Below, in pieces: positions 54,366-64,000 of a stretch of 64,000 bases of DNA (its first letter is position 1; every line of letters begins with the position of its first letter). The stretch is from the NCBI GenBank assembly GCA_001949185.1, contig BDGG01000003.1, positions 491,612-555,611 on the forward strand. The letters run 5' to 3'. The position numbers were made by a program, and so were the translations under genes. Source of the DNA: Ramazzottius varieornatus. Taxonomy: Eukaryota; Tardigrada; Eutardigrada; Parachela; Ramazzottiidae. Below the pieces are notes generated by a model, which searched no databases, was not told the DNA's origin, and was given only the letters and a program-made list of their open reading frames with translations.

Positions 54366-56573
54366 CGTTCTCCTGATCAGCTTCGAGTCTCACCGCGCTG
54401 TTCGAAGTGCGACCGGTAAATGCAACAACTCCAAAGCTTTTGTAGGATTAGCGAGAAACTAACGAACTAAGTATGGAAACGAAGAACGAATTGAAAAAGG
54501 GAGTTTCCCGTGGATGATCTGTAAAGATGGCTCCGAGATATGATGGTAGGGGGTGAGCCGACAGTTTTGGTCTCCGTCCGCCTGAGTTGCCGTGCAGAGA
54601 AATCGCGATGAACGGTCGACAAGACCGGCGGTAAACGAAACTAACGATGTGCGGAAGGATTTCTTGAAGCCATTTCGTTCAGACGCAATTTGAAGACTGA
54701 AAAAGCTCGCTCGGGCCTGTGTATCGACGTAATTGTCACCAAGTTCGAGAAGCAAATGAAGAGGATTCAACTTCGTTGACGCGGCTGAAAGCGGGGACCA
54801 GGTGTGGCACTGTTTGGCTAACTACCGCGTCCTCGGTGACTAAGGTTTTTTCAAGCGTTCTAAAGTTGTCGCCTCACGTGTTACTTTACGTGCTGCACCG
54901 TACTGATGAGCACGAAGGTAAAGGATAATTGTTTTTTCTTAAATTTCAACAACATCCCCGATGCTCCGAAATGGTGAAGAAGTGAAGAAAAACACCACAC
55001 CTGGCGTGGGTGTTTTCTGCCGAGAAAGGGCACTTCCGCCTTTGTTCACGATGCGGGCATGAAGTTTTCTTCCATGTCACGAAAGTCCTGAAATAGCGCA
55101 CCGACAGAAAAATTTTCGCTACTACAGAGCACGCTGAATCTGGGCGCGATCTACGGAAACAAGTCCCTGTGCTGTTCCACTTGCATGCATCAAGACGGAG
55201 ATGGATATTGAAGCCTGTACAATTTCTGCTGATGCCAGTATTTGGTTGACAATTTGAAGAACTTCTAGTGCCAAGAAGCGAAACGAGGCTGCTTTCCCCT
55301 GGGAATATTCCCAAGCTCCCTACGATTCAAGCTTGGATTACAAGTATACTGTACACTTACAATAGAAGTTACAAACAAGCATAGAGGCGGAGTATTGATA
55401 CCTGACCATAGCGCTACAATAAGGGCTCACAAAGACCAAGCTGGCTTGGTGGTGTAATTACACCAGCTACTTTGGTGGATACGCCCAGAATATTTTTTCG
55501 ACCAGTTAGGAAAGCGGTGTAACGGCTCGGTTTGAAAGCCCCGCACAGCAGGTAAGTACGATCGGAGGATTATCAGATCTGTGATGTCGGAGGAACCACC
55601 ATACACTCACCAGTAAGACGAGTAGCGAGAACATCCTATTCATGGAAGTGACATTTGAAGGTTTGGAGGGGAGCACAGCGTACTCGGGATGTTGGTCCAG
55701 TCTGGTGTAATTACGAGTCGTTCCGGAGCGACTCGCAATCACACCGAAAGTGTAATGTCTGGTGGAATGAATAAACCAATCGTAAAGGTGTGGGTGGAGC
55801 CAATTGCACCAGCGTTGTAATTCCACCAGCGGTGTGATCTGTCTTTGTAAGCCCTTAATGAAGGAAGTGTGCGGTTGTTCATCCTTGAGATTTGCATTTC
55901 TGAATCGATATACTTACAATGAATTTCTACGGCTTTTCTACCATTCACGATACGGTCATTCAATCATTCTGTACAGAGGACACGTACTCTCAGTTCGCAA
56001 AATGAAGACCCATAAATACTTTCCAACCTCCTTATGTAAAGCCGCTTATTGTCTTGGTCGGCTTCTTGGGACAGACTCGACGATGAATCAGCGGAAAAAT
56101 GTTTGATGGAATCAAAGGGTCGGATTCGCTTCAATGAAAAGTCTAAATGCTGATACAACTCTTTTGGTCGGCAGACCTGTTCGGCCATGTAGACAAGGCT
56201 CAATTCTTGCCCGTAGATCAACTGCGAACTAGGTACGCAACATTCTCGACAGAGCAACGGCCAGCCATACCCCGAACTCATTGCAGTGCTCGCCCGGTAT
56301 CCATTTCCTGCTTCCGTACGTTGCCCAGCGACAGGTGGGCAGAACGAGGGTATTCTGTGAATAATTCGAACGAGATATCAACTGTCACCTGTCTAGACCG
56401 ATTATCCGGGATACTTCTGGACCAGCGGATGACCGGCCGAAAGACTTCATTCGCGCCTCAATGTCTTAATTTTCTGGCTCGGCGTTTATTTGCTTCTCGA
56501 AGCGGGAGAGATTACTTGACGTCGAGTATGGTATCGAGACGAATGGAATAAATTTCTGGCATTGGAATTTTTG
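54366..56573. other. Spacer upstream of the Ig-domain gene
   Basis: About 2.2 kb. It contains a perfect 14-base palindrome GGTGTAATTACACC at 55453-55466 and looser copies of the motif at about 55706 and 55797-55850. Two frames of about 105 residues on the minus strand (55506-55826, 55964-56281) have no family similarity and are not called. Confidence 0.4.
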
Positions 56574-58511
56574 ATGGAATTCCTTTCCAGGTTATATTTC
56601 TGCTGGTCAGTCGCCTTATCCTTTTTTATTGTGGAAATATTTGCCGACGAACCTCAAGTGACATACGATCCATTAACTCACAAAGGTTTGATTGTCCTCA
56701 ACGCCACCTCGAACGATCAGCCCATCCAGCCGGAAACTTCCTTCAACATCACCTGCAAGGCCATTGCCAAGCTCAGTTGGTACTTGAATAACACCGCCCT
56801 CGATCTTCTCGAACCACACACTTCCTACTACTTTGACGTGATTGAGGAAGACCTGACCGACGTCATCCACAACCACACCGAGACCGACCAGCTCGCCTAC
56901 CAGTCCACGCTCCTCGTCAACCATGCCTCCAAAGCCCACGAAGGCACCTACCAGTGTGTCGTATACGCCACCGACAACGTCACCGGCAAAACTGAAAAGT
57001 TTGTCGAGGAGATTAGCATCACCCTTGCTGAGGTCCTCGTCTTCGCTGGACCGAACGTTGTCCCTCCGGAGAATACAGAGTATCCTCCTTCAGTAACTTT
57101 AACGTGCCGTTTACAAGCCAATGTACCCGTCAATGTCACCTGGGCTTTCCATCATCACTACTTGAAGAACGATACTGAGCGTCATCTGATTCTCCATGAG
57201 GGCCCGTGGACCAATCTGACCATTGTCAAGCCGACGAAAGATGACCTGGGTCGGTACGCTTGTTTAGCTCGCCGTGTGGACGAAACGGACCGGATGCATC
57301 CCTTCGCCTCCCTTGGCTTTGTCTACTTCGGCAATGCCTCAGACTCCCAAGACGACGATGTGGATGACTATGATGAAAGTACGAAGGAAGTCGATTACTT
57401 CGTGCAGAACCTGTTGGAGATTGTTTACGATGTGGAACCACCTGCGATGACTATTATGACATGTACTCTCAACACGACATTTCACGTTGTCCACAGACCA
57501 AGCGCAGCCTTCCCCAAAGAAGTTGAGATACTGTGTACGCCACCTGTAGGTTACGTGTTACACAGCGAAGCCGTCCCAACTTGGCTTTTCAAAAACAATG
57601 CGTCGGACACTGCACAATTTCAAACCATACTAGACAAAGATGGCCGGCCCGTCAGGATGGAATCTTCGTTCAACGAGGACAGCAAGAAAGCAGCTCACTG
57701 GTTCACTCGAGTGTACGACAACAAGACGTTCGGCTTAGTCATCCGTGATCCGACGTTTCAGGATGAGGGACTCTACAGAGTACAGACTACGTTGGCCAAA
57801 GCCGAAACTGCAGATCAGAAAGGACCTGACCAGACGTTCGCTCCGATGAAGCTGGAAGCTCAGCCGTCGATCGACCCATACTTTGAACTGTCATACGCTG
57901 TGGACGTGGGTAACCCTATAGACCTGTCATGTAATGCTTGGAGTGAGAGTGTATTCAGCCCGACCGTGATCACCTGGTGGAAAAATGGCGAGGTGTTCGT
58001 GCCTGACGGAGATCGAGTCAAGTTAGGGTCGGCCACTTACCAGAACGGTTCGAACACACTGTCCTTTACCACGACTCAATATGATGACAGAGCGGAGTAT
58101 AACTGTACAGCCACGAATGACGCAGGGACTTCCTCGACCAAGTCAACACTTCGGGTGCAGAACCCCTATAGGTTTGTCGGACCGCTGGTGGCCTTGTTTG
58201 TATGCCTGCTACTGACCGCTGCGTTGGTGTACGCGGAACAGTGGTGGAGGAAGAAGCATCCGTTGGTGCCACGTAAGTCCAGTGTGTCGGTGGCTGAAGA
58301 GAGTACGGTGTTGTTGAACAAGAAGATGGAGCACCAACATTCGCTACCGCAGTCCATAGTTATTCCCATGGTTGCTCAAGGCCAAGAAGTCTACCCCATT
58401 TATGTGGTGGATGCTGCTGTCAAATGGCGGACCTTTGTGGAGAGAAAGAAAGCCTTAAGGGCAGGAATTCCGCTATCCGGTATTTCCAGCAAAGGGAAAA
58501 TGACTTTCTGA
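56574..58511 (+). CDS. Single-pass membrane protein with four Ig-like domains
   Basis: One uninterrupted frame of 645 residues. The first ATG is at 56574, since the upstream in-frame TTG is not a likely start. A signal peptide (YFCWSVALSFFIVEIFAD) leads Ig-like modules. Ig1 has FNITCKA...GTYQCVVY, Ig2 has VTLTCRL...LGRYACLA, Ig3 has VEILCTP...GLYRVQTT (the second Cys is missing), and Ig4 has IDLSCNA...AEYNCTAT. An acidic Asp-rich linker lies between Ig2 and Ig3. N-glycosylation sites are plentiful. The transmembrane segment (VGPLVALFVCLLLTAALVYA) is followed by WWRKK and a cytosolic tail of about 85 residues. Architecture and the polar residue near the membrane exit resemble basigin/neuroplastin relatives or other adhesion proteins, but no family is assigned. 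Lack of introns is unusual among its neighbours. Confidence 0.85.
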   Translation: MEFLSRLYFCWSVALSFFIVEIFADEPQVTYDPLTHKGLIVLNATSNDQPIQPETSFNITCKAIAKLSWYLNNTALDLLEPHTSYYFDVIEEDLTDVIHNHTETDQLAYQSTLLVNHASKAHEGTYQCVVYATDNVTGKTEKFVEEISITLAEVLVFAGPNVVPPENTEYPPSVTLTCRLQANVPVNVTWAFHHHYLKNDTERHLILHEGPWTNLTIVKPTKDDLGRYACLARRVDETDRMHPFASLGFVYFGNASDSQDDDVDDYDESTKEVDYFVQNLLEIVYDVEPPAMTIMTCTLNTTFHVVHRPSAAFPKEVEILCTPPVGYVLHSEAVPTWLFKNNASDTAQFQTILDKDGRPVRMESSFNEDSKKAAHWFTRVYDNKTFGLVIRDPTFQDEGLYRVQTTLAKAETADQKGPDQTFAPMKLEAQPSIDPYFELSYAVDVGNPIDLSCNAWSESVFSPTVITWWKNGEVFVPDGDRVKLGSATYQNGSNTLSFTTTQYDDRAEYNCTATNDAGTSSTKSTLRVQNPYRFVGPLVALFVCLLLTAALVYAEQWWRKKHPLVPRKSSVSVAEESTVLLNKKMEHQHSLPQSIVIPMVAQGQEVYPIYVVDAAVKWRTFVERKKALRAGIPLSGISSKGKMTF

Positions 58512-59976
58512 AGATTGAACTTTATGCTGTGAATGTACTTTTTCCTCAACGGGTAAGGCTTACCCACCTTTTACTGTTTTTAACTGCTGGTCGTCTTCCA
58601 GCGGGATAACATTTTTGACAAGAGTTATTTCTTGAGGTAGTTTTTTGCTGCTGTTTGGCAGAAGTGAGGCTTGTAAATGAGATGCTTCTCCTCGATGTAC
58701 TAGAAGTGGTGCCTTAACTTGGTCGAATAAAAGCTGGCGTTCGATCAAACTGTCGGGTTTAAGCAGCAGTCTCACTGGTGCAGCCACCCACCCCAAGAGC
58801 TTAGCTCCCAACTTCCCGTCGTGGAAACGAGCTCCATTGCATATAGGTGGCAGTCTAGCCAGACAGACGAGGCCAGTAGCAGCGCCGTTCTACTTAATAT
58901 CCTGACCGTGGAAATTGCTGCCAAGTTTCGCAGCGAACCACCTGTTCGTTACGGGTACCGCTAAAATATTGATGGTCTGCTCACCCAGCTGCAGGCTCGG
59001 CAAAGTGAAGTCAATAATTATTGGTCAATTTCGCACCTTGATCACCGGGTGGGAAACTCACTTTCCCGGCGCACACTGATACGTGCGTTCCAGTTTAACT
59101 TTTTCTCTTTATTTTTTGCTAGTTGCCTGAAGAATCAACTGCTCTCTAAACTACAACTGGCAGCCACTGGACAGTGTATCTGCAACAGGATGGAAATTTC
59201 GTCCTAGCCAGCAAGCCTTTTCAGTCAGGCTTTCGGTTGGGCCAGTGTCTTCAGAATTATTCTAGCCTTAGTCTAAACACTTCTGCATCTAGCAAATGTT
59301 TCAGATTCGAGAAATGATCTGTTCGGTGGTCAAGAGAAAAACATGAAGGTTGGCCGTTTCAAGGCGATAGGTGGTGCACTGTTCACCATATTCCCAAATC
59401 TCCGCCATTCGAGAAGGTGGTGATTGGGCATATTTGGCAACGCCCCCGAATTCGACCACGTGAAAAAGGCGAAAGTGACTTTCGCACCCCGTATTTTGAT
59501 AGCCCGAAATCGTGTGGTGCTCCAGGTGTTGAAAGTGTGGTAGGACAATAATTCTGGTTTAGGTTGAGTTTACGATGTCGTAAAACTTTCTGTTCTTTAT
59601 GGGCGAACTAGTGAGGACAGCTCAGCTGTGTGGTAAGAAATTACCCTGCGACGGGCTAGTGAGTTTGCTTTCTTTGACACTTTGCCGCAGGCGAAAAGCT
59701 CTGGGTTTATTATGGTGCGAGTCTAGGTTTTTACGGATGTCGCACGAGCTGCTTACACTGTTTTTTTACCGGCTCATGTCGTACGCGAAGTGCGGTCTAG
59801 CATATGTTCTCATTATTGAAGGACAAAGAGCCAGTCGACTTAACCGATTGTCTACGTTGCTGCAACTCATCAGTGCATCAAGATAAATTTTCTCGCAATT
59901 TGTCCCCAAGCTTCACGAGCAATCTCATCTACATGAACTCTTTACCAAGCTGTTTCTGTCTTTAACTACCATATGC
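58512..59976. other. Spacer upstream of the amidohydrolase
   Basis: About 1.5 kb without a supported gene. A plus-strand frame at 59599-59886 has no family similarity. No repeat is evident. Confidence 0.4.
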
Positions 59977-61186
59977 ATGTTGCTCGCTTTGTGCTCGCTA
60001 CTGTATCTGACTAGAAGTGGTGCCAAGCCAGTTGAAAATAATCCTCGTACGCAGGGATGCGTAGTGTCGTCTCCTTCGATGTCGTCCAACAGTTCCCATA
60101 TGTATACCGATAGCGAACCATGTCTGACCAACCAGTGCAAGATCGATGTCCATCACCACTACGTCCCCAGCTTCTTTCCCGAAGGTAGGATAAGTCCTCT
60201 GGCTGAGTTACCTCGCGCACTGAACGTACAGTACTCTATCGAAGCCGTTTCCAGCGTTCAGGAATGAAGGAGGGGATCCCAGTGGCTTCGGCTTGCCTGA
60301 CTGGAATCTACAACTTGACACGCAGTTCTCGAATGACCACGGCATATCTACTCGTATCTTGTCGTTGTCATCCCCCGGCGTATCTCTGTTCAACAACCAC
60401 AGCGCAGCCCGAGCCATGGTTCGAAAAGTCAACGAGTACGGCGCTTCTCTACGGGTCAAAGACCCTTCCCGAATCGGCTTTTTCACAGCACTGCCATCTC
60501 TCTTCGACAAGGAAGCGACCTTGGCCGAGATCCGTTACGGCTTCGACGTACTGAAAGCTGACGGTGTTGGACTGTACACTCGTCACCGCAACGATCGCGC
60601 ACAAGGATATTACTTAGGTCACCGTAACTTCACCGAGATCTGGGACGAGCTGGATCGGCGCAAGGCTGTGGTGTTCATTCATCCAACTTACGAACCGACA
60701 CCGCTGACACGAGTCGAGCCAAACATTACCGCGTCCACAATCGACTTCCCACAGGAGACCACCCGTACCGCCGTCGATCTCATCGTTACTGACACGCTGA
60801 AGAACCATCCTAATTTCAAAATCATCCTATCGCACGCTGGGGGAACATTACCGTACATTGCTGGTCGGGTGTCGACTCACTTGTATCATTCTGGGAGAAT
60901 CACCAAAACTCCGGAAGAGTTTATGGAGGAGAGCAAGAAATTTTATTTCGACACGGCTACCTCTGGCAATGAACTCACATTGTCGCTGCTAGAAAAGTTC
61001 GCCGTTGACAGTCATATTGTTTTCGGCACAGATTTTCCCTATGGACCACAAAGAGCCATCAGCCTATCGGTGAAAAAGATTGAAACCTTTGAGTGGAAGG
61101 AAACAACGGCTGACAAGGTCAACCGCGATAACGCTTTGAACCTGTTCCCCCGTCTCAATAGGTCCCCTGGTGGTCAACTTGTTTAA
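59977..61186 (+). CDS. Secreted amidohydrolase-2 family enzyme (decarboxylase-like)
   Basis: Two exons (59977-60184 and 60255-61186) give 379 residues. A short signal peptide (MLLALCSLLYLTRSGA) precedes a Ser/Cys-containing linker. The catalytic TIM barrel begins at IDVHHHYVP (HxH, residues 59-61). It continues with a GGDPSGFGLPDW block, FIHP (His about 212), LSHAGG (about 263) and FGTDFPYGP (Asp about 328). These are the metal ligands and catalytic acid of the ACMSD / gamma-resorcylate / 6-methylsalicylate decarboxylase branch. Substrate is unknown. The acceptor at 60254 was chosen because it is the only one keeping phase. The single intron and a sequence style close to microbial and fungal members raise the possibility of horizontal transfer. 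The signal peptide implies use outside the cell or in the secretory path. Confidence 0.87.
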
Positions 61187-62014
61187 ATGATATTATCTTC
61201 GGATGGCAGTTTGGAAAAAGAGGAATTGGCCGATAGCCTCACATGTGCTGTTTATCGGTTGCGGATGACGCAGATGAAGGTTGACACCGGTGGCTACTAA
61301 AGCTCCAGATCTGATTTATCATAGCACATGGAAATCAAAGGTCGTGTGTGGTAGCGTTTCTGTTCACTGTCACCGACGACATGGTACTTCTCGGGTTAGC
61401 CGCCAAAGGCATATCAACTCGGTTACTTGAAGAGCGGGACATCCAAGATCGTCTGGATGCCAGGTGCCCCAGACCATTCAAAGAAATACGATCGAGGTGT
61501 GTTCTTACCGGACTCATAGCTGAACATCGACCAGAAAGATCTTCAACAGGCCAATCAGCCTTCAGTTCTTTCCCATACAACACCGGGAAGTGACTAATGA
61601 GGAGGTTGGTCAGGAGGGTGCAGAGACCACTCCAAACCGTCGAAAGGAACATGACCTTGGCGGCCACCAGACGTTTCTCGATCAAACGTCTGATGATCTA
61701 ACCGTAAACCAAATTTATAGCACCGAACTTCATTTTGGTTGAATAGGAACCTTGGATTTCAACAAAAGCCTTGAACAAACGATCAAACTGATTGGTGAAA
61801 AATGGTCGCCATCGAAGAACTATTTGTTTTCTTTGATTATTGTGTTTGATCGTTTATCCGAGGCTTCGTTTAATTCGCGAGGTCACTGATTCCACAGCAG
61901 GGGTGTCTTCGCCTCGAAAAGACAACAAAATATTAGAAGAGAAGCCAATGTTGTCATTATTATACTAAAGTGCCATAAGATATGCGTGTTAATCTCTCGA
62001 TAGTCGTGAACTGA
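61187..62014. other. Spacer with a possible small minus-strand exon
   Basis: A minus-strand ATG near 61652 opens a hydrophobic leader (MFLSTVWSGLCTLLTNLLIS) and stays open for about 46 further codons to a donor (AGTCCG|GTAAGA near 61509). A joined model would end soon after. Evidence is too thin to call a gene. Confidence 0.3.
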
Positions 62015-63784
62015 TTACTTGCAGTTAGTTCTGCCTAGCCAAAAATATATTAATTCCGCGTTTCGTTTGTCCTACCAACAAAAATGCCAAGCTCATCGGA
62101 ATGCCGATATCCCAGCTTGTACAATTTCCGTCCAGGGTTGTCCTCGTCTTCCGCCTCATCTTCATGGCGCCAAACTACATTGAGGTTCTGCTTCGCTCGC
62201 TCATTCCCCTTCTTCTCTTCCATACTAGAACAGATCGGAACTTTGCTACAATTAAGATGAATATCTGCTCACGTTCTCATACATGATACGCGCGAAAGAG
62301 GTGACTTACGTGGTCGAAGCGGCTACTTTGCTTCGCACCTCGAAGCTCTGTCGTTCTCCCAGGTTCCGCACTCGTTTCATCAGTCGAAAATACCCTGATC
62401 CATTCGTTGCTGCCTCACGTTCTCTGCCTGGCTCCGTTTCCACACTACGACCCACCCTATCTCTACTTCGGTCGCGCTGGTCTTCCGGGTTGGATCGTCG
62501 GGCAGCGTGCCGATCTGGAGTAGGCGATCGCTTCCGCCGCGCGTCATCCCGTCGATGGATTCCGTTATCTCTACCACTAACTTTGACCAGCGGGTCGCTT
62601 TGGCGTCGCGAAGCAGCTGAGGGGGGAGCGGAGATCGCGCTCAGTCGAAGAAGAATGTCCTTCTCGGCACTTACTTCCGGTTGACTGGTACCAGCTACAA
62701 GCATAAATATCGTCTCGGACTTCTGTATCAAATCACTTGTTTTAGCGCAGAAATGACCAATAAACAAACTGTAATCCATATCCAGTAAAGTTTTGGGCAT
62801 ATTTATACCTTTTCGCGGAAGCTCTGTGGAACTTGAGACTTCAGGAGCCTGCTTGCGATCGCTCTTTAGCGAATCAATGCGTGGATCCTTGGGATACTGA
62901 CTGGCACTATAAGACGGATAATCCATTTTGTGACTGGCTGTAACGCTATTGAGACCGTTGGGCTGCGGATGACTTCTGTCAATATGAGCTCGCGCTTTTA
63001 CGAGACCTGGTGCTTGAACAATGTCCAGCGTTCGCAGCACTGGTTTCACGAACGAGTTCAGAGCGGGAAAACTCGGCTGGGTTGCCGCTCTGAAAATAGG
63101 CAAGTTTTCGGCTCTTTTAACAAGCCCACCAGCTGGTCTACTCGAAGAACCGACTGGTGGCTTCAGCGTGGTGGCCAGGCTATTTTGCTGGCTTTGAAGA
63201 GGCTGATGATGGCCGATTGAGGACTTCGTAATATTCACGACAAACGGCACTGACATTTTACTTGATGGCCGCTTAACTTGGCTGGCTAGGTTCTTCGTAG
63301 GCTCGTTGACTACTCGTTGTGGAAGGCTTGTAGGCTTCGGTGGCGTCACTTGGTTGACAGGTTGGCTGGGAATGTTCGCGAAGGGTTCTCCAATCTCGAC
63401 ACTACTTTCCACTTCCGTTACCGGTGGAGTGCGCATGGCTTGTAGGACATCCACGAAGTTGAACCCCAGAGAGACATCTGGCGTTTTGTCGAAGTACGGT
63501 CGAGCTGCTGGAACGACAATGGAAGCTGGGACGACAAACGGGCTGGACGGAGCATGATAGGCTGTGGAGATGGGAGGGCTGAGGACCGGAGGACTTGAGG
63601 GTAACTGCTGTAGACGGGTGGCCGGTGATCCTGCCGAAGTAACGACGCATGCTGGCGGCGTTGAGGGATATTCTGGTGAAGTCTGAGTTGGAGACGGTAC
63701 AATGACGGTCGACGGCTTCCGAGAAGGCCGAGGAGTAAAGACTGGGTTGGATATCTTTTCTGATGAATTCCCCCTAGCTCGCAT
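62015..63784 (-). CDS. Unknown Pro/Ser-rich protein with Arg-rich C-terminal region
   Basis: Three minus-strand exons (63784-62310, 62224-62076, 62034-62015) join in phase to 547 residues. The first two-thirds are Pro/Ser/Val-rich and probably disordered (SSPPVLSPPISTAYHAPSSP, PPKPTSLPQRV). Near residue 385 an Arg/Asp-rich segment begins (RRDDARRKRSPTPDRHAARR), followed by a more ordinary helix-prone part (GYFRLMKRVRNLGERQSFEV). The C-terminus is WRHEDEAEDEDNPGRKLYKLGYRHSDELGIFV. This suggests a nuclear or RNA-associated protein by composition, but I recognise no domain. A stretch at about 62690-62808 might be a retained in-frame intron (donor CGAAAAG|GTATAA, acceptor TACCAG). The last 20-base exon, giving GRTNCK-stop, is the least secure part. 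Confidence 0.65.
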
Positions 63785-64000
63785 GTTGCCTCCCTAATGG
63801 ACGACCTGCAGTTACAAACTTGATATTGATAACGTCATCACAAAATTCTTTGATGAAAAGAGATAATATGAAATAATACCTCTTGTAGATAAACGAGTAC
63901 GCACGGCGGAAAGGGGTTAACGGAAATCCAGGCGGAACTTCCCACGATGGCGAAAATACCCATAGACAATCACGAAATAAAGTCTGACCTGGAGAAAGTG
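63785..64000. other. Upstream flank of the Pro/Ser-rich gene
   Basis: The last 216 bases precede the minus-strand ATG at 63784 and may hold its promoter or a 5' exon. Nothing else is visible. Confidence 0.4.

Noticed and set aside
55964-56281. 106-residue minus-strand frame with several Cys, faintly insulin-like spacing (QVCRPKELYQHL)
   Set aside because: No signal peptide, cysteine order does not fit an insulin precursor, and the length can arise by chance.
61509-61652. Minus-strand hydrophobic leader exon
   Set aside because: The only joined model ends after about nine codons; no family similarity.
1-64000. tRNA, rRNA, CRISPR or prokaryotic operon features
   Set aside because: None recognised on either strand; the window is spliced eukaryotic DNA.

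Overview
This is a eukaryotic, intron-rich window from a moulting invertebrate, most simply a tardigrade (inference). The evidence is compact GT-AG introns (many of 55-100 bases), several secreted chitin-binding (CBM14/peritrophin-type) cuticle proteins, and animal-only families (Wnt, Tiki, SLC12, SUN, calcipressin). All gene models were built by hand from splice sites, reading phase and family alignment from memory; nothing was searched. The ORF lengths, phases and family lengths agree well for the main genes.

Layout. Positions 1-20 are N. 100-663 (-) is the first exon of an unknown Ser-rich protein running off the left edge. 975-2802 (-) is calcipressin/RCAN, divergent from an Enhancer-of-zeste methyltransferase (4031-7833, +) across a spacer rich in CACGTG and TGACGTC boxes. 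A SUN-domain protein (8523-10617, +) and a two-domain adenylate kinase 8 (10765-12663, +) follow. Next come a ceramide-1-phosphate-transfer-like GLTP protein (12830-14069, -) and two convergent SLC25A1-like citrate carriers (14608-16384, +; 16695-18020, -). After a patch of short DNA-transposon relics come the mitochondrial Obg GTPase MTG2 (19478-21117, +), a Wnt4-like ligand (21895-24349, +) and a Gly/Ser/Tyr-rich CBM14 protein (24938-26858, +). 26.9-30.1 kb is transposon-derived. An NKCC-type SLC12 cotransporter with 13 exons fills 30116-35901 (+). A divergent pair of nearly identical CBM14 cuticle genes (37653-38577, -; 39535-40252, +) sits between two inverted copies of a 0.78-kb repeat, the second lying inside the large intron of a Tiki metalloprotease gene (46203-51148, -). 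40.3-46.2 kb is mostly transposon relics. Two tandem small secreted precursors ending in FGFGLG-stop (52622-52909, 54069-54365, both -) look like new peptide hormones. An Ig-domain membrane protein (56574-58511, +), a secreted amidohydrolase (59977-61186, +) and an unknown Pro/Ser-rich protein (62015-63784, -) close the window.

The most striking pattern is a palindromic element of about 50-110 bases (arms reading CAAGTGGCGCAC...GTGCGCCACTTG) present in 14 copies. Every copy lies inside an intron of a gene modelled here and none in the roughly 25 kb of intergenic DNA. A second palindromic family (two copies) is also purely intronic. The Wnt ligand and its dedicated antagonist protease Tiki lie about 22 kb apart. 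Most other neighbours have unrelated housekeeping, membrane or cuticle roles.
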